A DNA stretch of 6,435 nucleotides from Microcaldota archaeon (GTDB lineage Archaea; Micrarchaeota; Micrarchaeia; Micrarchaeales; CABMGC01), in the NCBI GenBank assembly GCA_021821605.1, contig JAKACG010000041.1:1-6435 (forward strand), in the 5' to 3' direction. The notes below the pieces were generated by a model. That model searched no databases and had not been told where the DNA came from. It saw only the letters and a program-made list of their open reading frames with translations. Position numbers and translations under genes: made by a program. Below, one piece after another: positions 1 to 5,056 of this stretch; the first letter of the stretch is position 1; every line of letters begins with the position of its first letter.

Positions 1-332
1 TCTGTATTTTGAAGTAACTGCAATTGAGATGTTATTTCTATTCCAACCTTTTCCATAAGATAATTTTTTGCATCTACTTGTGTTTTTATTGGTGTTTTTG
101 CATCTGAAAACTGCTCGGCGTTACCGCTGATTCTTTGTGTCGTATTAAACATGCTTAACTCATATGTTTGATTGTTGAACTTAAACTTTGTTTTTGTTTT
201 ATCCGTGATTGAAATGTCTTTGAACTCTTTGCCCGTTGCTTCTTCGAGTGCCTTTATAAATAACAGTATATTTGAATCTGATTTAAAAAACTCAATTGGA
301 ATTGAATTTGAGTTTATTTTTTTTAACTGCAT
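1..332 (-). CDS. Unrecognised protein, 5' part only (runs off left edge)
   Basis: An open frame starts at ATG 332-330 (reverse strand) and stays open for 110 codons to the window edge, so the 3' end is missing. An in-frame TAA lies just upstream of the ATG, which fixes the start region. The visible part is hydrophilic and rich in Lys, Thr, Asn and Gln, begins MQLKKINSNS, and shows no signal peptide, membrane segment or motif I recognise. The stretch at residues 21-36 (NILLFIKALEEATGKE) looks helical and amphipathic; residues 37-70 look beta-rich. A TATA-like element about 40 bases upstream gives it its own promoter, so it is probably not simply co-transcribed with the permease behind it. Its upstream sequence GGGATAGGG does not carry the TGA motif seen at most other starts here. 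No function is proposed. It is judged real from the long open frame, promoter placement and orientation. Confidence 0.7.
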   Translation of the reverse strand, partial: MQLKKINSNSIPIEFFKSDSNILLFIKALEEATGKEFKDISITDKTKTKFKFNNQTYELSMFNTTQRISGNAEQFSDAKTPIKTQVDAKNYLMEKVGIEITSQLQLLQNT

Positions 333-366
333 CCCTATCCCTTAACAGTAAAATTTTGATTTTTTT

Positions 367-377
367 GATATATAAAG
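367..377 (-). promoter_or_regulatory. TATA box for the left-edge gene
   Basis: On the reverse strand this reads CTTTATATATC, a good archaeal box A (TTTATATA). Its centre lies about 40 bases upstream of the ATG at 332. Transcription starting about 25 bases downstream would give a leader of roughly 15 bases. It lies inside the 98-base gap behind the permease stop codon. The box is seen in the sequence; the start site is inferred. Confidence 0.5.
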
Positions 378-430
378 CTTCATTTTTAGCTTTTTAGTGT
401 TATTTACTGCATAAATTATTGTGTTAATAA

Positions 431-1771
431 TTACTTGAAAAGTCGTACCTTTATTATAGGTTTTTCCTTTATTTCTCTTAGAAGATAATACACCATAACG
501 CTAAGCATTATCGTTATTACTCCTCCGGCAAGAGCCTCGGATGGAAAACCAAAAAAGAAGATAAATAATGAGAATGAAGCTATTATTGGAACATAAGGAT
601 AAAGGGGCGTTAAAAATAGTTTGGTTTTTTCTAACTTCATACTAGAGAGGATCATACGATGTTTATGGGTATTTTCAAGAGTTCGTATCTTTAATATTGC
701 AAAGCTGTTTATTAAATAACTAAATACTGTCCCAAAGTTGCTTATAGCCGCTATTATGTAAATATTGCCCGCAAAAAGAAACGCAATGCCTAGAAGAATA
801 GTAGTTATCAATGAGTTAGTTTCTGAACTCTTTTTATTTTTATCATGCTTTAGGAATTGAGGCAGTAATCCATCACGTGCCATTTGAAAAATAAGCATCT
901 CACAACCAACAAGCATAGCAAGAGTTGCGCTAGCCGTTGCAACCATAGCAGCTAAATCTACAAGAACAGAAAGAGCTATAGGTGCCGCTCCGGCTTTAAG
1001 TGCTATTGAAAGAGGATCTCCGGATAATGCATATGCAGAGGTTGGTGCAAGCATTAACATAGCAACAGTAACACCGATATACAAAAAGGCGCTTATTAAA
1101 ACAGAGAGCAGTATTGCCTTTGCTGCTGTCCTGCCTCCTCCTTTTATATATGGTGTTATACTGGCTATAGACTGAAAACCGGAGTATGCAAACATTGATA
1201 ACACTCCTGCAGCAAATATACCAGACAGCCCACTTGAGAATAAACTACCTAAGTTCAAATTAACTGCCTTTCCTGCGTATATGCCAAATATTACAAAGAT
1301 TATAAGTACCAATACCTTGAACGATACAAGAACCGTATCTGTTCTGGCTGCTTTTCTTACTCCTTTATGTGTTATATAACCTAAAATCAATATCAAAAGA
1401 ACTGAAAATATTGGCGCAATAGATTGAGAAAGCCCAACAAATGATACAAAATATGAACCAAAACCAACGGCTATTGCTGCTATTGCTGCAACAAAAGAAA
1501 GTAGTCTTAGAATACCAGTTATAAAGCCCATTTCGCTTCCAAAGGCATTATAAGAAAATGAATATGCAGCGCCTACCTCTTTTGGCATTCTTGAGGATAG
1601 TTCTCCAGTTTCTAGAGCAACCAGAATAGCAACAAAACCAGTAAGAAGAAATGCTAGAATAGCGCCAGAGCCAGACAATGTTATTGCTACACCGCTTAGA
1701 ACAAAGATTCCTGCGCCTATTATTGCACCTAAGCCTATAGCCGTTGCTCCAATTAGCCCTATTTTCTCCAT
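431..1771 (-). CDS. APC-superfamily amino-acid permease
   Basis: A 446-residue integral membrane transporter predicted to import amino acids or related amines by proton- or solute-coupled transport; the substrate cannot be read from sequence. Helix 1 carries the glycine-rich APC substrate-loop signature GAIIGAGIFV (residues 15-24). The conserved helix 2 start GAILAFLLTG follows, and the acidic E54/E57 motif lies near its end. Helix 6 is of the broken type, FAYSGFQ (194-200). Helix 8 ends with the typical MARDGLLP (297-304). About 12 helices are visible, at roughly 5-28, 36-54, 83-110, 117-133, 147-165, 182-203, 218-242, 263-293, 321-337, 339-361, 392-410 and 412-432, the usual APC topology. 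Length is normal for the family and nothing appears truncated. The ATG at 1771 is chosen because MEKIGLIGAT leads directly into helix 1. ATGA lies at -8 to -5. A TATA box about 24 bases upstream implies a very short or absent leader. It is monocistronic by spacing and divergent from the ribosomal operon. Confidence 0.93.
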   Translation of the reverse strand: MEKIGLIGATAIGLGAIIGAGIFVLSGVAITLSGSGAILAFLLTGFVAILVALETGELSSRMPKEVGAAYSFSYNAFGSEMGFITGILRLLSFVAAIAAIAVGFGSYFVSFVGLSQSIAPIFSVLLILILGYITHKGVRKAARTDTVLVSFKVLVLIIFVIFGIYAGKAVNLNLGSLFSSGLSGIFAAGVLSMFAYSGFQSIASITPYIKGGGRTAAKAILLSVLISAFLYIGVTVAMLMLAPTSAYALSGDPLSIALKAGAAPIALSVLVDLAAMVATASATLAMLVGCEMLIFQMARDGLLPQFLKHDKNKKSSETNSLITTILLGIAFLFAGNIYIIAAISNFGTVFSYLINSFAILKIRTLENTHKHRMILSSMKLEKTKLFLTPLYPYVPIIASFSLFIFFFGFPSEALAGGVITIMLSVMVYYLLREIKEKPIIKVRLFK

Positions 1772-1790
1772 AAACTCATTTACAAATAGG

Positions 1791-1800
1791 TATAAATATA
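1791..1800 (-). promoter_or_regulatory. TATA box for the permease
   Basis: The reverse strand reads TATATTTATA, a strong box A centred about 24 bases before the permease ATG. With the usual archaeal distance of 22-27 bases from box centre to transcription start, the mRNA would begin at or next to the start codon, so a leaderless message is likely. The leaderless state is inference. Confidence 0.6.
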
Positions 1801-1927
1801 TTTAATTGTATAGGTAAGATATTGTAAGACTATGAATATTTTTAGTAATATTAGAAATATAGCGTAAAATAGTTTTATTTTAGCATAACTTGCTTGTATC
1901 TTTGTTTTGGGTAATATAACAATATCC

Positions 1928-1937
1928 TTATAAATAT
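1928..1937 (+). promoter_or_regulatory. Possible distal TATA box for the S15 operon
   Basis: The sequence TTATAAATAT resembles box A. A start about 25 bases downstream falls near 1958, exactly where the AGCGTT arm of the inverted repeat begins. That would give S15 mRNA a leader of about 68 bases with a possible hairpin. It competes with the proximal box at 2002-2011; which one is used cannot be decided from the sequence. Confidence 0.3.
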
Positions 1938-1957
1938 TCCTGACAAATATATAATCT

Positions 1958-2000
1958 AGCGTTTAAGTTTATTTCAGTACTGCTCTGAGTTTTTAACGCT
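1958..2000. repeat. Inverted repeat upstream of S15
   Basis: Arms AGCGTT (1958-1963) and AACGCT (1995-2000) are perfect complements. A nested TCAG/CTGA pair (1974-1977 and 1985-1988) sits inside, and the 8-base palindrome CAGTACTG lies at 1975-1982. The GC-containing arms stand out in a very AT-rich spacer, immediately before the proximal TATA box. It could be an operator, or a leader hairpin if transcription begins at the distal promoter. Known bacterial S15 represses its own mRNA through leader structure; extending this to an archaeal gene is speculation. Confidence 0.35.
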
Positions 2001-2001
2001 G

Positions 2002-2011
2002 ATATATTTAA
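2002..2011 (+). promoter_or_regulatory. Proximal TATA box for the S15 operon
   Basis: The sequence ATATATTTAA, continued by ATT, is a strong box A centred about 20 bases before the S15 ATG at 2026. At usual archaeal spacing the transcript would start at the ATG, so it would be leaderless. The GTGAT at 2018-2022 would then lie outside the mRNA, which creates tension with its reading as a ribosome binding site. Confidence 0.55.
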
Positions 2012-2025
2012 ATTATTGTGATTTA

Positions 2026-2487
2026 ATGGCAAGGATGCATACAAAAAAACACGGTAAATCAAAATCAAGAAAACCGGTAGTAGAATTAGGAGTAGCTCCA
2101 GAAGGAGTTATCTCGAAAAAGGAGATAGAGACACAGATTTCAGAGTACATGAAGAAAGGGATTTCACCTAGATTAATAGGTCAAAATCTAAAGGATATAC
2201 ACAAGGTGCCTTATATTAAACAGGTTTTTGGAAAAAGACTTACAGTAGTTATGAATGAACAAGGTTACTCACCTGAGTTTCCACAGGATTTATTAGATCT
2301 TATGAAAAGGGCAGTAAATGTCAGAAAGCATTTGGTAGTTAACAAGCAAGATGTGCATAACAAAGTCAGATTGAATAGAATAGAGTCTAAGATTTGGAGA
2401 CTTACAAAGTATTATAAAAAAGAGGGAGTAGTTTCACAAGATTGGAAGTACGATCCTGAAAAAGCTGCACTTATAGTAAAAGGATGA
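2026..2487 (+). CDS. rps15: Small-subunit ribosomal protein S15 (uS15, archaeal type)
   Basis: Primary 16S-binding protein of the small subunit, homologous to bacterial S15 and eukaryotic S13. The 153 residues match the archaeal length of about 150 and are longer than bacterial S15, because of the N-terminal S13/S15 N domain (about 1-60), beginning MARMHTKKHGKSKSRKP. The S15 helical domain covers about 75-147. Its rRNA-contact region is visible in RKHLVVNKQDVHNK (100-113), followed by ESKIWRLTKYYKK (120-132) and the archaeal C-terminal block DWKYDPEKAAL (139-149). No truncation or unusual residues are apparent. The ATG at 2026 gives the family's conserved MARMH start and has GTGA at -8 to -5. 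It is the first gene of a two-gene operon; its TGA stop ends four bases before the S3Ae ATG. In many euryarchaea, as I recall, a RecJ-like nuclease gene lies between these two genes; here it is absent. Confidence 0.97.
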   Translation: MARMHTKKHGKSKSRKPVVELGVAPEGVISKKEIETQISEYMKKGISPRLIGQNLKDIHKVPYIKQVFGKRLTVVMNEQGYSPEFPQDLLDLMKRAVNVRKHLVVNKQDVHNKVRLNRIESKIWRLTKYYKKEGVVSQDWKYDPEKAALIVKG

Positions 2488-2491
2488 GTAT

Positions 2492-3055
2492 ATGGCAACA
2501 GGAAAAGGAATTGAGAATTGGAAAGCAAAAAAATGGGTTAATATATATTCACCAGAGATACTTGGAAACAACACCATTGGAGAGATGCCTGCAGACGAAG
2601 AAAAAGACGCAATGGGCAGGATGATTAAGGTAAGTATGTCATGGATAACTAATAATCCAATGCACTCCTTCATGGTAGTAGGATTAAAAGTAACAGAGGT
2701 AAATGGGAATGCAGCTCATACACAACTTAAGTATCTTGAGCAGACCTTCAGCTACTTACACTCTTTAGTAAGAAGACATGGAAGTACCATATACACAATA
2801 GATAAGTCATTAGATAAAAATGGTAAAACCGTAGTTATAAAACTTTTGCTAACCACAAACACAAGACTTACTACTAAGAAAAGAATGGCAATAAGAAAGG
2901 AGATATCTAACTTTTTAAAGGAGTATATAGTTGGCAATGAAAGCAGCGCTATTGTTAAGGATATAATAGATGGAAATCTACAAAAAGAAGGAGTTAATCG
3001 TGTCCATAAAATAGCAAATATAGCAAAACTCGATATAAAAAGACTTGAGCTCTAA
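2492..3055 (+). CDS. rps3ae: Small-subunit ribosomal protein S3Ae (eS1)
   Basis: Archaeal/eukaryotic small-subunit protein eS1, located at the platform near the mRNA exit and the 16S 3' end; it has no bacterial counterpart. The 187 residues fit the archaeal family. Recognisable blocks are WKAKKWVNIYSPEILG (10-25), IGEMPADEE (29-37), the conserved basic element LHSLVRRHGSTI (89-100), and KTVVIKLLLTTNTRLTTKKRMAIRK (about 112-136), which matches the family's basic RNA-binding segment. The C-terminus ends VHKIANIAKLDIKRLEL. The start is ATG 2492. ATGA lies at -8 to -5, and its TGA is the stop codon of S15, so termination on S15 places the ribosome at this start and translational coupling is likely. 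A long T-tract follows the gene. Because eS1 sits next to the 16S 3' tail, it is relevant to the unusual anti-Shine-Dalgarno sequence in this same window. Confidence 0.95.
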   Translation: MATGKGIENWKAKKWVNIYSPEILGNNTIGEMPADEEKDAMGRMIKVSMSWITNNPMHSFMVVGLKVTEVNGNAAHTQLKYLEQTFSYLHSLVRRHGSTIYTIDKSLDKNGKTVVIKLLLTTNTRLTTKKRMAIRKEISNFLKEYIVGNESSAIVKDIIDGNLQKEGVNRVHKIANIAKLDIKRLEL

Positions 3056-3071
3056 TTAGAATTTAACATTG

Positions 3072-3095
3072 TTTTTTTTTTGGTTTTTAGTTTTT
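3072..3095 (+). terminator. Poly-T terminator of the ribosomal operon
   Basis: A run of ten T (3072-3081) is followed by two runs of five T (3084-3088 and 3091-3095), starting 17 bases after the S3Ae stop. Archaeal RNA polymerase terminates at T-tracts without a required hairpin, so this is a typical strong intrinsic terminator. Confidence 0.75.
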
Positions 3096-3173
3096 AATTT
3101 TAAGTAGGATTAGCCTGCAGTTTAGTTTGATCTTTATATTTCTTTAACTTCTTTATATACAAAAATAATAAAG

Positions 3174-3623
3174 TTATGCATAACTAAGCTTTAGCTTCAT
3201 TTCTCTTTGTTTTTGTTTCTTTGCTTTCTCTCGAGCCTTTAGAAGTAGTAGCTTCTTGTTCTCTTTATCTTCTGCTTTTATCTTTTCCTTTAGAAATTTC
3301 ATTAATACTATTGCGTTATTATGGCGCATGTCACTTGCCGCATATACTAGAGTAATATCATCGCGCCTAGATTTATTAATCAAAACCTTAACATACTCAT
3401 TAGCTTCAAGCTCTTTGCGATATTTTTTTTCAAATATAGCCCATTTTTTAGGATCATGAGAAAACCAATTCCTTAGTTCATTTGTAGGGGCTACATCTCT
3501 TATCCATGTATCTATGTTTGCAGTGCTTCTTCTTACTCCTCGTGGCCAGAGACGATCTACGAGTATACGTTTTCCGTCCATGATGCTTGCTTTTTCATAT
3601 ATTCTTTTTATACCAAGCAACAC
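3174..3623 (-). CDS. DUF488 / YeaO-family protein with lysine-rich tail
   Basis: A 149-residue soluble protein of the DUF488 family (E. coli YeaO relatives); its biochemical function is not known to me. Family landmarks are clear: IKRIYEKAS near the N-terminus, GKRILVDRLWPRG (17-29), a central APTNELRNWF (45-54), the basic-aromatic FEKKYRKEL (64-72), and LVYAASDMRHNNAIVL (92-107) with the characteristic HN.A. The core ends near residue 113. Residues 114-149 form an added tail dominated by Lys, Glu and Gln (KAREKAKKQKQREMK), likely a charged helix and a candidate nucleic-acid or ribosome contact. The start is GTG at 3623, chosen because it places the family's opening residues in frame and has GTGAT just upstream (GTGA at -8 to -5). 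The next ATG, at codon 15, would remove a conserved strand. It is divergent from the membrane protein at 3692 and probably shares its promoter region. Confidence 0.88.
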   Translation of the reverse strand: MLLGIKRIYEKASIMDGKRILVDRLWPRGVRRSTANIDTWIRDVAPTNELRNWFSHDPKKWAIFEKKYRKELEANEYVKVLINKSRRDDITLVYAASDMRHNNAIVLMKFLKEKIKAEDKENKKLLLLKAREKAKKQKQREMKLKLSYA

Positions 3624-3647
3624 AAAATCACATATAAGAATAGGAGA

Positions 3648-3660
3648 GTATATTTAAATA
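3648..3660. promoter_or_regulatory. Palindromic TATA element between divergent genes
   Basis: The 68-base gap between the DUF488 start (3623) and the membrane-protein start (3692) contains TATTTAAATA (3651-3660), a perfect 10-base palindrome and good box A on both strands. Distances from its centre are about 32 bases to the leftward start and about 37 to the rightward start, so each transcript would have a leader of only several bases. One shared bidirectional TATA is the simplest reading, but a second weak box cannot be excluded. Confidence 0.5.
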
Positions 3661-3691
3661 ATTATGCTAGGTAATATAAAATGGAGATATA

Positions 3692-4318
3692 ATGTTCATT
3701 GATGAAATAGCTTATGTTTTATTTGCAATAGGTTTTGTTGGAGTTCTAACATTGTATATGACCATAAGTGTTTTTTATAATTACAGAAAAAATTTAAAGA
3801 AAAAAGAAAATATAGACATATATGGCATAATAAGCGGTGGGATACTACCGCTTGGAGCAGTAGGAATATATTTATTTATAATTTCACTAATAGGTCAGAT
3901 TACTTGGCCATTACCAGGCAGCTATAATATATTATTTTTTGATCCTCTTATGTCTCTTTCTATAGTATTAATAGGATTTGCATGGTCAGTAAGAAGTAGA
4001 ATAAAAATACATTATGTAGGATTATTTTCTCTTCTAGTAGGACTTATGACAATAGATTATGGCATCACAGGATATATGATTGGATTAACACAAAGTCCGC
4101 TAGCTTTTATGGGTCTTTTTGTTACTTTCGGAATTGTTGGAGTACTGGCATTTCCAGTTTCATTAATAATGGACAATCAACCTGGAAAGACATCTTCACA
4201 TCCTAAACTATGGTTTTCTCTTGTGGCATTATTCTGGATATTTTTGATACTTGCTACAGTTATAGCATTTCTAGTTGCTGGATTATCCTTATATCCACAC
4301 TTAAGCACTCCGCCATAA
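3692..4318 (+). CDS. DUF981-like multi-pass membrane protein
   Basis: A 208-residue integral membrane protein of unknown function. The motif TWPLPGSYNILFFDPL (71-86), in the loop between membrane segments, is what I recognise as the hallmark of the archaeal DUF981 family; this assignment is from memory. Hydrophobic segments lie at about 5-28, 43-68, 84-99, 107-128, 133-159 and 174-200, which suggests six helices. A basic loop (YRKNLKKKEN, 31-40) after helix 1 and RSRIK (101-105) suggest cytosolic sides. The C-terminus is short and proline-ended (HLSTPP). The start is ATG 3692 with GGAG at 3683-3686, a more classical purine-rich site than its neighbours have. An ATG at 3681 is followed at once by a TAA and is not a start. 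It is monocistronic, converges with the LAGLIDADG gene, and lies divergent to the DUF488 gene. Confidence 0.82.
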   Translation: MFIDEIAYVLFAIGFVGVLTLYMTISVFYNYRKNLKKKENIDIYGIISGGILPLGAVGIYLFIISLIGQITWPLPGSYNILFFDPLMSLSIVLIGFAWSVRSRIKIHYVGLFSLLVGLMTIDYGITGYMIGLTQSPLAFMGLFVTFGIVGVLAFPVSLIMDNQPGKTSSHPKLWFSLVALFWIFLILATVIAFLVAGLSLYPHLSTPP

Positions 4319-4361
4319 AGTTAAAGACAAAATCTAAAACAAAAGGTAAATGCAGTTCTTG

Positions 4362-4387
4362 TATAATTAGTTTTATATATAATTATA
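4362..4387. terminator. Hairpin between convergent genes
   Basis: Arms TATAATTA (4362-4369) and TAATTATA (4380-4387) form a perfect 8-base stem with a 10-base loop containing TTTT. It lies 43 bases after the membrane-protein stop and 3 bases from the LAGLIDADG stop, so it may end transcription from both sides. The stem is all A-T and therefore weak; such repeats arise easily in AT-rich DNA. Confidence 0.35.
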
Positions 4388-4390
4388 GAT

Positions 4391-4879
4391 CTATTTCGCA
4401 ATATCTAAAACTTTTAACAAAATGCTATAGCCATTAATTATTGAGATAAATGCATTTACGCTCATTACCCTGTTGCCTTTTATATGCACAGTTAAATTTT
4501 CAAGCATTACCTCATCTCCTCTACTAAGTTTTTGGATAAATATATGTCCATCCCTAACATATCCAGAGCCATCGAATATTCCAGCTATATAACTTCTTGC
4601 TTCATGTGTAGGAAGTTTAAAAAGTTTTGTTTGGTTTTCAGTTATTTGCTTAAGCTGCTTGTTTAATTTAGAATGATAAAAGAACACATGCCTTATGCTA
4701 CCATCAACCTCTATAAGCAATTTATTTGGCTCTAATTTAAGCTCCTTTAGACAGATCTCTATGAAATGTTGTTCTATTGCGTCTATGCTTGTTTTTATGC
4801 CTACTGCACCGTTTTCTTCCTTAAATCTACTTTGTATACCTGCAAGATAGCATAATGTCGGTGTGAGTTTTATTTTCAT
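4391..4879 (-). CDS. Stand-alone LAGLIDADG-fold protein lacking catalytic acids
   Basis: A 162-residue protein with two LAGLIDADG-like helices. Repeat one has CYLAGIQSRF (10-19). Repeat two has YIAGIFDGSGYV (97-108), followed by the family's beta-strand pattern GHIFIQKLS (111-119). The spacing of about 86 residues is that of a single-chain two-repeat homing-endonuclease fold. In active enzymes the metal-binding acid is the eighth residue of LAGLIDADG. Here those positions are Arg18 in repeat one and Ser105 in repeat two, although Asp103 survives at position six. Cleavage is therefore unlikely, and a DNA-binding role is more plausible, as known for the LAGLIDADG domain of the bacterial regulator WhiA. 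The gene is free-standing, not inside an intron or intein. The start is ATG 4879 with GTGA at -8 to -5. Just upstream lie repeated ACAATATT elements that could be its own operator. The fold call is strong; the regulatory role is inference. Confidence 0.75.
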   Translation of the reverse strand: MKIKLTPTLCYLAGIQSRFKEENGAVGIKTSIDAIEQHFIEICLKELKLEPNKLLIEVDGSIRHVFFYHSKLNKQLKQITENQTKLFKLPTHEARSYIAGIFDGSGYVRDGHIFIQKLSRGDEVMLENLTVHIKGNRVMSVNAFISIINGYSILLKVLDIAK

Positions 4880-4888
4880 GATTTCACA

Positions 4889-4917
4889 AATATTGTTAAT
4901 TTAATATTGTAAACAAT
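4889..4917. repeat. Direct and inverted repeats upstream of the LAGLIDADG gene
   Basis: On the reverse strand, ACAATATT occurs twice, one copy at about 4906-4913 with a shifted flank and one at about 4889-4896, roughly 14-16 bases apart. ATTGT-n2-ACAAT (4906-4917) forms a dyad overlapping the outer copy. The cluster sits between the TATA box at 4931-4940 and the start codon at 4879, inside the likely leader or promoter-proximal region. It is a possible operator; the AT content makes chance a serious alternative. Confidence 0.3.
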
Positions 4918-4928
4918 TTAGCATCTTA

Positions 4929-4941
4929 GGTATAAATATGT
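4929..4941 (-). promoter_or_regulatory. TATA box for the LAGLIDADG gene
   Basis: The reverse strand reads ACATATTTATACC, with core ATTTATA matching box A. The centre is about 56 bases before the ATG at 4879, which predicts a leader of around 30 bases that includes the GTGA ribosome-binding element and part of the repeat cluster. Confidence 0.45.
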
Positions 4942-5012
4942 ACCCATGTTGATTTTTAGTAAAGATTGATATTTTATATGATTTATAATTTACCATATTT
5001 TCTTAGTGCTCA

Positions 5013-5023
5013 TATTTATATAT
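5013..5023 (+). promoter_or_regulatory. TATA box for the 309-residue orphan
   Basis: The sequence TATTTATATAT is a strong box A about 39 bases before ATG 5057, predicting a start near 5043-5045 and a leader of about 12-14 bases. It lies within the longer reading frame that opens at GTG 5006, which argues against GTG 5006 as the real start. Confidence 0.5.
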
Positions 5024-5056
5024 CAGAAATTTCATAAATTATTATCAGCTGAGCAT

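Larger units (their letters stand above)
1801..2025. other. Intergenic region between permease and S15
   Basis: This is an AT-rich stretch between two divergent genes. I see no tRNA, no convincing open frame and no C/D-box RNA signature. It holds two plus-strand TATA-like elements (about 1928-1937 and 2002-2011) and an inverted repeat at 1958-2000, listed separately. The part from 1801 to about 1925 shows nothing beyond AT richness. Confidence 0.6.

Noticed and set aside
375..396. Hairpin AAAGCT/AGCTTT as a terminator for the permease
   Set aside because: The stem is short, is not followed by a T-tract in the permease direction, and overlaps the next gene's TATA box.
2434..2673. Reverse-strand open frame across the S15-S3Ae junction
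   Set aside because: It lies antisense to two clearly identified ribosomal protein genes, with no promoter or start motif of its own.
2752..2937. Reverse-strand open frame inside S3Ae
   Set aside because: It is fully antisense to the S3Ae coding region, and its hydrophobic composition is explained by complementing Lys/Glu-rich codons.
3256..3459. Plus-strand open frame inside the DUF488 gene
   Set aside because: It is antisense to a protein with clear family motifs, has no promoter, and its hydrophobic residues mirror lysine-rich codons.
4210..4437. Open frame of 75 codons on the plus strand overlapping the membrane-protein end
   Set aside because: It overlaps the DUF981-like gene in another frame and runs across the convergent terminator region; its composition looks unlike a protein.
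4391..4879. Active homing endonuclease or intron-encoded mobile element
   Set aside because: Catalytic acids are missing in both repeats, the gene is not embedded in an intron or intein, and no target duplication is visible nearby.
5006..5056. N-terminal extension of the orphan protein from GTG 5006
   Set aside because: The 51 bases contain the probable TATA box, and ATG 5057 has a better-placed start motif.
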